Shown here piece by piece: positions 16,965-25,326 of a DNA stretch of 36,682 nt. Numbering within the stretch: position 1 is the first letter of the stretch; every line of letters starts with the position of its first letter. Both the position numbers and the translations under genes were made by a program. This stretch comes from a virus. Where the stretch lies: the IMG/VR virus record IMGVR_UViG_3300037010_000295, positions 1 to 36,682 of that record. The stretch is one strand, 5' to 3'. The notes under the pieces were generated by a model that was not told where the DNA came from, did not search any database, and saw only the letters and a list, made by a program, of their open reading frames with translations.

Positions 16965-17184
16965 GGGGCGTAGCCCCCAAAGGAAATACTTAGTAATAAC
17001 TATACAGATGCAGAATCATTAGATTCTGCATCTACTATTACGTTTGAGATTAGTTTAAGCTTGTAATCTAATTGTCAATACTCCTTCAGTGAAAGCATAG
17101 TCTTTCACTTACATTAGCAGTATTCCTTTAATGTTCTTAAAGAAGGAATTACTTGTTACTATACGAATGCAACAAAGCATTCGT
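16965..17184 (+). other. gene-free stretch with a run of six stem-loops
   Basis: From 16879 to 17223 there is no supported gene. The stretch holds consecutive hairpins: GGGGC/GCCCC (16965-16977), AGATGCAGAAT/ATTCTGCATCT (17006-17033), AGATTA/TAATCT (17047-17069), AGTGAAAG/CTTTCACT (17088-17109), ATTCCTT/AAGGAAT (17122-17149) and ACGAATGC/GCATTCGT (17163-17184). The last five are spaced 37-41 nt apart centre to centre, except the first gap. No tRNA or known riboswitch is recognised. It may be a non-coding RNA, a processed leader or a protein-binding array. Confidence 0.4.
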
Positions 17185-17223
17185 TAAAGTGATAATTGGT
17201 ATTTGTAAATATTGAATTAGAGA

Positions 17224-17343
17224 GTGTTAGGAGCTAACTTAACTATAGTTAGATTAAAAATACATAATGGTACAGTGGACACATATGTTAGTAGAATGTA
17301 CGATATACGACGAGTTGGGAAAATAGAGATATTTTCAAAGTAA
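17224..17343 (+). CDS. possible tiny protein (39 aa)
   Basis: A GTG-initiated frame gives a protein-like sequence (LTIVRLKIHNGTVDTYV), but the only ribosome-site candidate, GAGA, is too close to the start. It could be a small gene, a fragment, or chance. Confidence 0.25.
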   Translation: MLGANLTIVRLKIHNGTVDTYVSRMYDIRRVGKIEIFSK

Positions 17344-17390
17344 GAATTGGTAGAAGAGAAATTTAAGAAGTATTTTATTGGAGAGGTTGT

Positions 17391-17780
17391 ATGGCAGGTA
17401 TAAAGAACACATCAAGACTTGAGTTTAAATCATTTGATGATTTTTATAGGACGGTTAAAATAGAGGTTTTGTACGACGGTACATATCGTGTTGTTAAAAT
17501 TAATGGAACTGGGACTGTGTTCTTTGCAGATGAGGAGGATTTCTACGTTAAGTTAATTAAAGACAAGGTACTTAAAGATAAGTGTATGGTTGGAGTACGT
17601 TACTTCTACGATACCATTGATAAAGGTGTTGAGAATACTGGTATTTTTGTTATTGATTTAATGACAGGGTTGTTTTTAAGCGACACATGTAAGTGGGAGT
17701 CTGCATATGGTATTGTTACAGATAAATACGAATTACGTGACGATGGTACTGTTGTTAGAGTGGGAAGGGGTATTCCGTAA
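17391..17780 (+). CDS. hypothetical protein (129 aa)
   Basis: ATG 17391 has GGAGAGG 6 nt upstream. The protein begins MAGIKNTSRLEF and is rich in beta-like segments (VLYDGTYRVVKING, TGIFVIDLMTGLFL). I recognise no family. It precedes the broken zinc-ribbon gene by about 60 nt. Confidence 0.7.
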   Translation: MAGIKNTSRLEFKSFDDFYRTVKIEVLYDGTYRVVKINGTGTVFFADEEDFYVKLIKDKVLKDKCMVGVRYFYDTIDKGVENTGIFVIDLMTGLFLSDTCKWESAYGIVTDKYELRDDGTVVRVGRGIP

Positions 17781-17839
17781 AGTAGTGTAGATGTGAATAT
17801 GTACACTTAACTAAAAAACGTTTAAAGAGGTTTAAAGAC

Positions 17840-18016
17840 ATGAGTAACGAAATGAGAACTATGTGGACATGGAGAAAGTTCTGGATTTATTCAAAGTCGT
17901 AACTCCAGTTCCAGATACAGAACTTCACCTGTGATAACTGTGAAACTATCTTTTCTGTACAGGATAAACGTACAGTTAAAGTATACTGTCCCACCTGTGG
18001 TGTACTTGGTCAGTAA
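17840..18016 (+). pseudogene. broken small zinc-ribbon gene
   Basis: AAGAGG precedes ATG 17840, whose frame ends after 20 codons at TAA 17900-17902. The same frame reopens and encodes a zinc ribbon: CDNC, 15 residues, then CPTCG, with stop 18014-18016. The missing middle is best read in another frame (17863-17931), giving VDMEKVLDLFKVV and TPVPDTE. One frame change near 17850 and the reverse near 17915 would restore a ~59-residue protein with a treble-clef-like metal site. Such small zinc proteins often bind nucleic acid or RNA polymerase; that is inference. Confidence 0.5.
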
Positions 18017-18035
18017 CCCATAGATTTTTAAAACA

Positions 18036-18045
18036 TATATTATCT
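18036..18045 (+). promoter_or_regulatory. promoter motif TATATTATCT upstream of chmA
   Basis: Exact copy, 151 nt upstream of the chmA ATG, the longest spacing of the set. Early expression would suit a protein needed to build the phage nucleus. Confidence 0.7.
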
Positions 18046-18047
18046 AA

Positions 18048-18196
18048 GTGAGTTAGATACAATTTAACTCACCGTTTTATATTTGGAGGTATTAAATAAA
18101 AAAATATTACAGATATCAATAATCTGTAAAGGGTGTTATACCCACTTATCGAAAGATAAGTGTATTTCTTAATAATTATTTTAGAGGTTAAAAACC
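18048..18196 (+). promoter_or_regulatory. structured 5' leader of chmA with an orphan ribosome site
   Basis: Three 8-bp hairpins lie in the leader: GTGAGTTA/TAACTCAC (18048-18072), TTACAGAT/ATCTGTAA (18107-18129) and CACTTATC-GAAA-GATAAGTG (18143-18162), the last with a GNRA tetraloop. GGAGGT at 18085-18090 is a perfect ribosome site without a start codon at the right distance. Its context, TTTGGAGGTATTA, is the same as in front of the gene at 23836. The true chmA site is AGAGG before ATG 18197. The leader may set stability or translation of a highly expressed mRNA. Confidence 0.5.
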
Positions 18197-20140
18197 ATGA
18201 GTGAATTAATTGACGAACCAACCGTTCCAAGTAGAAGACAACCTGGTGTGAATACCCAGTCTACACAAAAACCCCAAACGCCTATTGGTGGTCGTCGCAA
18301 CGTTAATAGTCTGTTTGGAATGGCAATGTCTGGCAATCGACAATCGGCAGACATGGGTGAAATCCACGAATCGTTTAGTACACTGTGTACCGGTTACTAT
18401 AACGCGACTGGTGTAACTATTGAAGCTATAGCTTTCGACGACATCTCGCTATTAATACCTGCCGAAATGTTAGTGGTGCGAGAAGGCAACCGACTATACG
18501 TCGGTGTATTTTTAATATCACATTTGCTGCGTAGTCCGATTCCGGATTTTGTGGAAGGTGGCGTATACGGTCGTGAAATTGTATTGCCTCAAACTGAGGA
18601 GTCCCTATGGACTTCTCCGTTAATGCGTGAACGTGCATTTTCCTTATTAAGTCGCACTTTCTTTTCTGACAAAAATTATTCGATGGCAGAATTGGAAAAA
18701 CAAATCGTGATAGCGAGCGTACAGCGTTTATCACCATCAAAACGTTATATTACAACTGGCGATTGTGAAGTCCCATTTGACCACGCAATGGCTAGCATTT
18801 TAGCTTACATTAAGTTGGCTCGTGGCGAAGGTACCTCATTGTTCACGGCCGATGATTTGCGTAGTGCTGGTTATAGCATGATGGTGCGGCACAAAATTAA
18901 TCCCACAGGTATGTCGGTGAACACCTATGGTGAGCCGATGGCTTGTGATATCGAATTAACGTTAGTGGCGCGTTCACAAAAGCGAGCCGATTCACTGCAT
19001 CAATCTGAAGTTGACCAAATCATCTGTCAGGTTTCGTTGACGATTGATTTCCTACCAATGAAACCAGGTAGTGAGGTGGTGCGGTTGAGTAATCGACTTG
19101 AGTATCACCCATTGGTTGTACCAATATTTATTATCCGTCAAGCGACCACGGTTAGTTTAGGTACAACGAATAACGATTCATTCCTAACGCAGATTTTGGC
19201 GTTAAGTATGGTTAAGGCGTATTCCGAAGATCCACAACGTTGGGGTCAGCTCTTTGAACCTGGTGCGATGTCAAACTGTATTAATAACATCGGTCTGTTG
19301 GGTAAATTGGGTGACCCAAATCCATCGTCAAATGAAATCCCTGGTGTTATTACAATTTTGCCACGCGGTTCATATTCTACTGAACCAAAAAGTAAAACTG
19401 TATTACAGGTAATCGAACAATACTGTTCTTCAACTCCAATAATCGCGATGGACATTGTTCGCGCTGGACCAATGCAAGGTCTGCAAGAGCTGTTCACGTA
19501 CACAGACGCTGAAAACTTACTTAACACTGAGTTGTCATCGTTTGTTATGGAGTACAATGAAACAACCCAAACGCATGAAATTGATAAGGATGCGTTTTTC
19601 AAGTTCTGGCACGGTGAATTCGGTGGTCCCATTAAAGCACCTATCTTTGACCCGAATCATGATTTGTCTGGGCACGTTGACCAGTACGAGGGTACGTTTG
19701 TTGGAAGTGATAACCAACTTCACGACATCAATGAAGTTGATTTACTGGCGTTCTTGTACGATGACTCAGTTAGTGAAGAGACACTTGTTAAATATGCAAA
19801 CTGTAGTGTGCCATCTGACAATTCAATGATAGACCTCGACAACCGCTACCAACTGATTACAGGCATCTTGCCACATGCCACTATCACCGGTAAATCAATG
19901 CGTTATTTCTTCAACCCACACCTGCTGTTTGTAATTGATCGTTATTTGACATCATACGGCGTTGGTTTTGAGTTGGACGAAAACATGCTGCATGTTCGCA
20001 GCTCGTTTGGTCTGAACCGCGACTACTTACTGGAAGGGAATGAACATTCATCTGCTTTCCGATCAGCCGGTATTCGTCGTGGCGACACACGTGGGAATGA
20101 ACAGTTCCAACCAATCAACCCACGTAAAAAGTTCTACTAA
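18197..20140 (+). CDS. chmA: probable chimallin (phage nucleus shell protein)
   Basis: I infer this is ChmA, which assembles the proteinaceous shell enclosing replicating phage DNA. The 647 aa are close to known ChmA lengths (631 aa in 201phi2-1). The gene sits directly upstream of RNA polymerase beta', as phiKZ gp54 precedes gp55, in a genome that also has PhuZ. The first ~50 residues are polar, Pro/Gln/Arg-rich and likely flexible. The last ~30 are polar and basic, also likely flexible, which suits a protein that links neighbours through its termini. Codon use is shifted to G/C-ending codons more than nearly any other gene here, a sign of very high expression. It has its own promoter motif, leader and terminator. 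Another abundant structural protein is the alternative. Confidence 0.7.
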   Translation: MSELIDEPTVPSRRQPGVNTQSTQKPQTPIGGRRNVNSLFGMAMSGNRQSADMGEIHESFSTLCTGYYNATGVTIEAIAFDDISLLIPAEMLVVREGNRLYVGVFLISHLLRSPIPDFVEGGVYGREIVLPQTEESLWTSPLMRERAFSLLSRTFFSDKNYSMAELEKQIVIASVQRLSPSKRYITTGDCEVPFDHAMASILAYIKLARGEGTSLFTADDLRSAGYSMMVRHKINPTGMSVNTYGEPMACDIELTLVARSQKRADSLHQSEVDQIICQVSLTIDFLPMKPGSEVVRLSNRLEYHPLVVPIFIIRQATTVSLGTTNNDSFLTQILALSMVKAYSEDPQRWGQLFEPGAMSNCINNIGLLGKLGDPNPSSNEIPGVITILPRGSYSTEPKSKTVLQVIEQYCSSTPIIAMDIVRAGPMQGLQELFTYTDAENLLNTELSSFVMEYNETTQTHEIDKDAFFKFWHGEFGGPIKAPIFDPNHDLSGHVDQYEGTFVGSDNQLHDINEVDLLAFLYDDSVSEETLVKYANCSVPSDNSMIDLDNRYQLITGILPHATITGKSMRYFFNPHLLFVIDRYLTSYGVGFELDENMLHVRSSFGLNRDYLLEGNEHSSAFRSAGIRRGDTRGNEQFQPINPRKKFY

Positions 20141-20165
20141 CAACACACGTTAGCCGTAGTTAAAT

Positions 20166-20204
20166 TGAGTACCAGCGAATATTCGCTGGTACTCATATTT
20201 TTTT
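20166..20204 (+). terminator. intrinsic terminator after chmA
   Basis: A perfect 30-nt palindrome (TGAGTACCAGCGAAT and complement, 20166-20195) is followed by seven T. Confidence 0.9.
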
Positions 20205-20224
20205 CTGTATATTGAGAGGGTTAT

Positions 20225-21577
20225 ATGGGTTTACACACGAGGTTACCAGATTACGACGCAATATTTAAGAGTTTAAATAACTCTATATTGTTAAATGAAG
20301 TACCGTATGTGACAAAGGAAGATAGAGTGTTATTTAATTCTCTATTGATAACAAAAACAGAAACTGATGTACTATGTAGCGTCCCTACATGTGAGTGTGG
20401 AAAATACACTTACGGTTATAATGAGGGGCGTGTATGTGATAACTGCAATACAACAGTGCAGTTACAAAATGAAAGTATTATTGATACAAAGGTGTGGATA
20501 CAGTGTCCAGAAGGCGTACACGGCTTTATATCCCCATTCCTGTGGATAAAACTAAAACACCTGACTGCTAATTCAGGATACAATATTTTACTGTGGGCCA
20601 TCGACCCAAAAAGTGTACCACGTCCACGAAAACCAACTAAGTTAGTTAAGTTACGAATAGATGCTTTGGAGAGAGCGGGGTGGCAGCGTAGCTTAAATTA
20701 TTTTATTGAACATTGGGAGGCTTACTTTATCATTATGGCTGAAACTTTAGTTGGAAAAGCTAAGGCCAAAATGTATTCGGAGTTAGATTTATTAAGTAAG
20801 AACAAGGCAATGTTTTTTCCTAAATATCTGCCGGTGCCAACAAAAGCTCTGATGGTTATTGAGAAAACGAATCTTGGTAATTACGCTGATACATCCACCA
20901 TGAGTTATGCAGTAGCAGCTGCGAAAACAATTGGTGTTATCAGTATGCCACGCAACCCACCGATGAAACCATTGTCGGTTAAGTATTTGGAAAGTAAAAT
21001 TGTCGGAGTGTGTGAAAACTTGACAATCTACTCAGCTAACACATTTAAGAAAAACATCTGTCCGAAAAGCGGTTGGTTGAGAGGTCATGTTTATCGCGCA
21101 AGGTCAGACTTTACCGGAAGAGCAGTAATTACATCAATACCAACCCCACATTGGTATGCGGAGTTGCACCTCCCATGGACTATGGGGGTTGAGATATTTA
21201 AGTTTCATATCATCAATATTCTTAGAAATAAATACGAGTACTCTAGAAAAGAGTATACCACTTTATTGAATTACGCGGGTAGCAACTACGACCCAATAAT
21301 AGATGACATATTACAATCGCTTATTGCTAGTGGCGAAAAGTTACCGAGACGTATAAAATTTGATGAAGGGTTTCACCGTTGGCGTGGATTAACGACTGAA
21401 CAAATTAATCAAATACGCTTACCGGAACACGGTATATGTAGCGCATTTCAACGAAACCCAACGCTAGGTTTGGGTTCTATGCAACGGTTATATGTCACTA
21501 AATTCAAAACAGACTTAACAGATAAGTCTATTTCTATGAGTGATTTGATTGCCGCCGCATTTAATGCAGACCATGAT
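20225..21577 (+). CDS. RNA polymerase beta' N-terminal subunit, exon 1
   Basis: This encodes the beta' part of the phage multisubunit RNA polymerase, probably the non-virion enzyme (phiKZ gp55 position). A zinc ribbon is visible at C56, C58, C71 and C74. The double-psi barrel region has RSDFTGRAVIT, equivalent to the bacterial VDYSGRSVI. RNPTLGLGSMQ matches RxPTLHRxSIQ, and AFNADHD is the start of the NADFDGD catalytic loop. Without splicing the frame ends NADHDI-stop, lacking the third catalytic aspartate. Exon 1 ends at T21577; joined to 23452 it restores NADHDGDEMN. The spliced product is 512 aa. GAGAGGG precedes the ATG. Confidence 0.93.
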
Positions 21578-21674
21578 ATTTAATAGTGTGTTAAACGTAG
21601 TGTTTTTAGGACTACGTCTTGATATAGCTTAATACTATAGTGTGTAAACACTTCATAAATATAGGGAATAGGTT

Positions 21675-23078
21675 ATGTATAAGACTATACCAAATGCTAC
21701 AGAATATGAAATTTCAATAAAAGACGAAACAATACGAAGAAAAGACGGTGATATTTGCGAATTACCGTTTACTGTAATAAACGAATCAAAATGCGTTACA
21801 TTAAAAATATACGGTATCGTTAGAACTGTGTCCACTGAATGGTTAAAATTATTAGCTAACTTTGAGGTAGATGTAGAACGATGTTATTTCTTTAATATAG
21901 ATTTTGTGCCAATGAAAGATTGGAAGTATGCCAATTCTGTAAAGAAAGTTATGGTTTTTAGAAATAGTCACCCCGAGTATAAACCTGGGTTTAGATTAAT
22001 ACCAAATTACACTCGATATGCTGTTTCCGAAGAAGGGGTGGTACACGACACATACCTTAACATTTTAGTAAAACCTTTAAACACAAAAGGTTTATATACA
22101 CGAGTTAATATTTACGATCCAGATAAAAATAAGGTTGTACACGTGTTACTGCATCGATTAGTTGCATTGGCCTGGAAACCGAATAAATCACACACAGTCT
22201 TTTATTTAGTTAACCATTTAGATGGAGATAAATGCAACCCACACGCTTCTAACCTAGAGTGGACTAACCATCTAGGTAATATCGATCCTGCATTTAAGAC
22301 CGGATTACGTTCAGAAAACTTACCTTGTAAAGTTCGTAATGTTGATACTGGTGAAATCACTGAATTCAATACGATTGTTGAAGCCTGCACGTTTATAGGT
22401 ATAAGTCATGTACCGTACACTGAAATATTAACTCGTAGTAAACATAGACCGCTTAACGGGTTATATGAGTTAAGGGTTTCATCTGATACCACACCTTGGA
22501 ATTTGTCTTTACAAAAACTAACTGACCCAAACTGTAGATCCGTTATAACACTAACTGATAAAGAAGGTGCGATTACAGTATATCGCGGCTATAGAGAAGT
22601 GTGTAAAAGTGTTGATATTCAATTTCGTAGAACGTGTAGAGAAATGAATAATCAATTGAAACGTTTGGGGTACACAGTGGAAGTTAAAAAACTTACACCA
22701 CACACCAAAGATGATAAACCGATACAAGTTAGAACTGTTGAGACTGGTATAGTTCAAACCTTCGATAATATCCGTGAAGCTAGTAAAATGTTGAACATTC
22801 ACGTAACTGTAATACGTAACTATTTAGGTAGGGACGAAACATCAGTTTCTAAAGGTTTGCAGTATAGATACAAATGTGATAAACCGTGGAAAGAAGGTGT
22901 CAATGAAGCTACAAATATACCAAAACGCATATTGGGTGTTTGTACAGATGGAAGAGAAATTGAGTTTACATCTTTATTAGATGTATTACGACAAACCGGC
23001 GTTAATAGTAAAGCCGTAGTTAGAGCAATAAATACAGGAATACAGGTCTCGTCCACCTGGAAGTTTTATAAGAATTAA
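21675..23078 (+). CDS. intron-encoded HNH homing endonuclease with repeated NUMOD-type DNA-binding modules
   Basis: The enzyme should cut intronless copies of the beta' gene to spread the intron. Two NUMOD4-like modules are visible (residues ~1-60, and ~97-165 with YAVSEEGVV and LLHRLVALAWKPN). The HNH core VNHLDGDKCNPHASNLEW spans residues 179-196 with N180, H181 and N193. Four NUMOD1/IENR1-like helix-turn-helix repeats start near V220, S289, V352 and I419 (for example FDNIREASKMLNI), an unusually long recognition array. GGGAATAGG precedes ATG 21675. The frame is intact at 467 aa, so it looks active. Confidence 0.92.
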   Translation: MYKTIPNATEYEISIKDETIRRKDGDICELPFTVINESKCVTLKIYGIVRTVSTEWLKLLANFEVDVERCYFFNIDFVPMKDWKYANSVKKVMVFRNSHPEYKPGFRLIPNYTRYAVSEEGVVHDTYLNILVKPLNTKGLYTRVNIYDPDKNKVVHVLLHRLVALAWKPNKSHTVFYLVNHLDGDKCNPHASNLEWTNHLGNIDPAFKTGLRSENLPCKVRNVDTGEITEFNTIVEACTFIGISHVPYTEILTRSKHRPLNGLYELRVSSDTTPWNLSLQKLTDPNCRSVITLTDKEGAITVYRGYREVCKSVDIQFRRTCREMNNQLKRLGYTVEVKKLTPHTKDDKPIQVRTVETGIVQTFDNIREASKMLNIHVTVIRNYLGRDETSVSKGLQYRYKCDKPWKEGVNEATNIPKRILGVCTDGREIEFTSLLDVLRQTGVNSKAVVRAINTGIQVSSTWKFYKN

Positions 23079-23128
23079 CACACTAATTATGTCCTACACA
23101 CAGGTAACTGTGTGATAGATTCTTCTTG

Positions 23129-23451
23129 AATTGCTGAAACCCCCTAAAGCTGTCTCACTACAATAGCTGCGAAAGCAGGCTATGAATGTCTGAAAACGAG
23201 ACGGATATTACAATGGGCAATCGTGGACTCTAAGAGTCCCTTTAGCAGCTAAGGTTCTAAGTCACTATGTGATATGAACAAAGTTCAACGATCAACCGCT
23301 AATGACGGTGTAGAGCCTCTAGTTATAAAATGAGGAAGAAGTGGGAAGCACCCTGATATATCAGGGTGAAGATATGATCTGACCACACATGAGAATGTGT
23401 GCGGGTGTCTTAGCACACCGCATTAGTGTAACGAGCTAATGGGACAACGTG
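23129..23451 (+). ncRNA. group I intron 1 catalytic core
   Basis: The core begins near AATTGCTGAAA. P7 can form between GATCA (23290-23294) and TGATC (23375-23379). P8 is CCTC (23316-23319) with GAGG (23332-23335). Then follow the conserved segment TCTGACCACACATGAG, and a P9-type stem (CATTAG/CTAATG) before the 3' splice site. The matching P7 pair in intron 2 is GACTA/TAGTC, a compensatory double change. This is a phage type group IA-like arrangement; the subgroup is not established. Confidence 0.88.
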
Positions 23452-23637
23452 GGCGATGAGATGAACTTTACTTTAACTCTGTTAGCTAAGTTTATCAACG
23501 CTATGGAAGTGTTAGATGTTAAGTACGCCATTCACGACCCTATTAAATTAGGTAAGTTGAATGGAAACATTAAGTTACCAGACCCAACTCTGGAAACTCT
23601 CGCAAACTTTTTAAATGTACGGTATTATGACAATTGA
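23452..23637 (+). CDS. RNA polymerase beta' N-terminal subunit, exon 2
   Basis: It continues directly from exon 1 with GDEMNFTLTLLAKF, equivalent to the bacterial GDQMAVHVPLS after NADFD, and ends 61 codons later at TGA. The third catalytic aspartate lies in its second codon. A GTG at 23449 gives a spurious independent start without a ribosome site. The rest of beta' must be encoded by another gene, as in phiKZ-like phages. Confidence 0.92.
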   Translation, partial: GDEMNFTLTLLAKFINAMEVLDVKYAIHDPIKLGKLNGNIKLPDPTLETLANFLNVRYYDN

Positions 23638-23818
23638 TACAGTCGCTATAGGGGATGGTGTTGAACATTCAGTTTTAGGTTGTGGGGTGGTTAAAACAGT
23701 TACGTTTGATATTAAACATATACGTATCGATGTGTTTTTTACTGATATCAATGATGTTAAACAATTAAAGTTTAAAAGGAATGCCAACTCTAACGTTACT
23801 GTTAGAATTATAAAATAA
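23627..23818 (+). CDS. small hypothetical protein (63 aa), Tudor/SH3-like pattern
   Basis: ATG 23627 (MTIDTVAIGDG) overlaps the end of beta' exon 2; an in-frame ATG at 23615 gives four more residues. Neither has a strong ribosome site, so translational coupling is likely. The pattern GDGVEHSVLGCGVVKTV resembles small SH3/Tudor-like domains. No specific family is claimed. Confidence 0.6.
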   Translation: MTIDTVAIGDGVEHSVLGCGVVKTVTFDIKHIRIDVFFTDINDVKQLKFKRNANSNVTVRIIK

Positions 23819-23835
23819 TAATTTTTGGAGGTATT

Positions 23836-24459
23836 ATGGCGAAACTAGTGCTATTAGATGATTTTAATCACGCTGGTGATTTAACGTTTTATAACGTAGA
23901 CGATAGTGTTCAAAGACACATTAGTTCAAAATTCGAAACATTTGTACGTGTGGCTAGAGATGTTGGTGATGGTTTTGTCACTTCGATGCGTGAGCTGTAC
24001 GACGAATCGGTAAGCGACAGAGCGTTGAATGTTGGCGATTTAATGAGACAGAAAATCGGTCATATCTTTGATATGGATATGATACGGAAACTAAACACCA
24101 TACCTACGATTAGATCCGCCCCAAACACTATGCGACGTTGGATTATGGCAGAACCAACTATCCGCGATAGATTTCGTGCAGGGGCAGTGTCTGGTTACGA
24201 TAAAGATTTTGAAAACTTGTATCCAGACGAAAAAGGTGGGGTGTCACATTACGACTACCGCCGAGTCATTAATGGTGTAACTCAAATTGATGACGATGGC
24301 AAAGGTTTTACAGAGTGGTTCCATGAAGTGGTTCCAGAAGAAGACGTTTTGTCAATCACACAAAAGGCTATAATCTTGAATTCATGGGATGTTATTAAAA
24401 ATTCTATTAAATCAGGAAACACTGAAGATCCAACCTCCATGTGGGGTGGAACACTATAA
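23836..24459 (+). CDS. hypothetical protein (207 aa)
   Basis: GGAGGTATT directly before ATG 23836 is a strong ribosome site. The protein is polar and rich in Asp, Arg and Met, mixed helical, with a segment RRWIMAEPTIRDRFR. It has no signal, membrane segment or known motif. Position (just after beta') and codon use suggest a conserved core gene of this phage group with unknown role. Confidence 0.75.
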   Translation: MAKLVLLDDFNHAGDLTFYNVDDSVQRHISSKFETFVRVARDVGDGFVTSMRELYDESVSDRALNVGDLMRQKIGHIFDMDMIRKLNTIPTIRSAPNTMRRWIMAEPTIRDRFRAGAVSGYDKDFENLYPDEKGGVSHYDYRRVINGVTQIDDDGKGFTEWFHEVVPEEDVLSITQKAIILNSWDVIKNSIKSGNTEDPTSMWGGTL

Positions 24460-24513
24460 CCGATTACGCCTTAGTAAAATGGGGCGTTTCAATTTATCAA
24501 CAAAGGAAAAGAT

Positions 24514-25179
24514 ATGAGTTTGTTTTTATTGTTACCTGGCGAAATACATGGTCGTAGAATTTGTGCACACATTGACGAAGTCTATGATACGAAAGAAGAG
24601 TTAGATAAGATGAAAATGGTTTATGTACAGACATACTACCAGAGCCATGGAATCATCACAACGCCTGTGTACGTTCCGGAAGCCATGAATGAAATTTTAA
24701 CAAAGATGTTGTTCGGCAGTTTGATTGTCGGCATGGATATTAACACTGCACGCCAAACCCTGTTACCGGGTACAACGGTTTTAGAAAACAACGAAATTCC
24801 TGAACGCATAGAGCAGTCGTTATATGCACTGTATTGTGCCCGATTAGACGTATCAAAATTTGTACAGACGTTAAACGAACCAGAGTTTTCAATGGTGGCG
24901 CAATTATTGGTTAAACGGTACACTGCCGTTATTGACAACATTATCGAAACTATTGCTAAGCAATCGCTAACCGTTAGTATGGATGATGTGGATTTGACCG
25001 AGCAACAGCTCATCGACATCGACCTCGTTTCAGCTGACCACGACCATTTCTATCACCAGCATGAACAGTTGCTTGCTAAAACAATCAAAGAGCGTGAAGA
25101 AGCTGCATTGGCTCAAGTAAAAGCCAATGTCGAACAAACCCAAGTGGAAGATGAAACTAGTGTAGAAGCAACCACTTAA
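24514..25179 (+). CDS. hypothetical protein (221 aa), probably well expressed
   Basis: AAAGGAAAAG precedes ATG 24514. The first half is alpha/beta; the C-terminal ~60 residues are a charged helix rich in Glu, Gln and Ala (LLAKTIKEREEAALAQVK) ending in an acidic tail, which suggests a coiled coil or interaction tail. G/C-ending codons are more common than in neighbours. A terminator follows. No family recognised. Confidence 0.75.
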   Translation: MSLFLLLPGEIHGRRICAHIDEVYDTKEELDKMKMVYVQTYYQSHGIITTPVYVPEAMNEILTKMLFGSLIVGMDINTARQTLLPGTTVLENNEIPERIEQSLYALYCARLDVSKFVQTLNEPEFSMVAQLLVKRYTAVIDNIIETIAKQSLTVSMDDVDLTEQQLIDIDLVSADHDHFYHQHEQLLAKTIKEREEAALAQVKANVEQTQVEDETSVEATT

Positions 25180-25202
25180 ACACACACCGAATAATATCTG
25201 CC

Positions 25203-25247
25203 GCGTAAGATACAGGTTAACTGTATCTTACGCTCTATATTTTTTTA
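25203..25247 (+). terminator. intrinsic terminator
   Basis: GCGTAAGATACAG pairs perfectly with CTGTATCTTACGC around GTTAA (25203-25233), and a T-run follows at 25240. Confidence 0.85.
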
Positions 25248-25251
25248 CACA

Positions 25252-25261
25252 TATATTATCT
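25252..25261 (+). promoter_or_regulatory. promoter motif TATATTATCT
   Basis: Exact copy, 65 nt upstream of ATG 25327 and just behind a terminator, which fits a new transcription unit covering the nuclease and SSB genes. Confidence 0.7.
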
Positions 25262-25326
25262 TTTTGTACCTATAGATAGTGTGGCTGCACAATACAGTGT
25301 ATTTAGGTATTTACGTGAGGTATAAG

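Larger units (their letters stand above)
21578..23451 (+). mobile_element. group I intron 1 (1874 nt) in the beta' gene
   Basis: The boundaries follow from the protein: exon 1 ends in T and the intron ends in G, as group I chemistry requires. Joining the ends recreates the beta' catalytic loop without adding or losing a residue. The 5' part holds an HNH endonuclease gene; the last ~320 nt form the ribozyme core. The 3' end ACAACGTG is shared with intron 2. The internal guide sequence (P1) was not firmly assigned; GTTATG at the endonuclease start could pair with exon CATGAT. Confidence 0.92.

Noticed and set aside
18036-18096. Gene starting at the orphan GGAGGT site
   Set aside because: No ATG, GTG or TTG lies 5-12 nt downstream; the following sequence is ATAAAAAAATATT with early stops.
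21668-21680. GTTATG at the endonuclease start as the P1 guide of intron 1
   Set aside because: Six weak pairs with exon CATGAT are possible, but no equivalent guide was found in intron 2, so P1 is left unassigned.
21578-23451. Intein instead of intron in the beta' gene
   Set aside because: The insertion has an immediate in-frame stop, no intein splicing motifs (N-terminal Cys/Ser block, terminal His-Asn), and a separate ORF with its own ribosome site, followed by a group I core.
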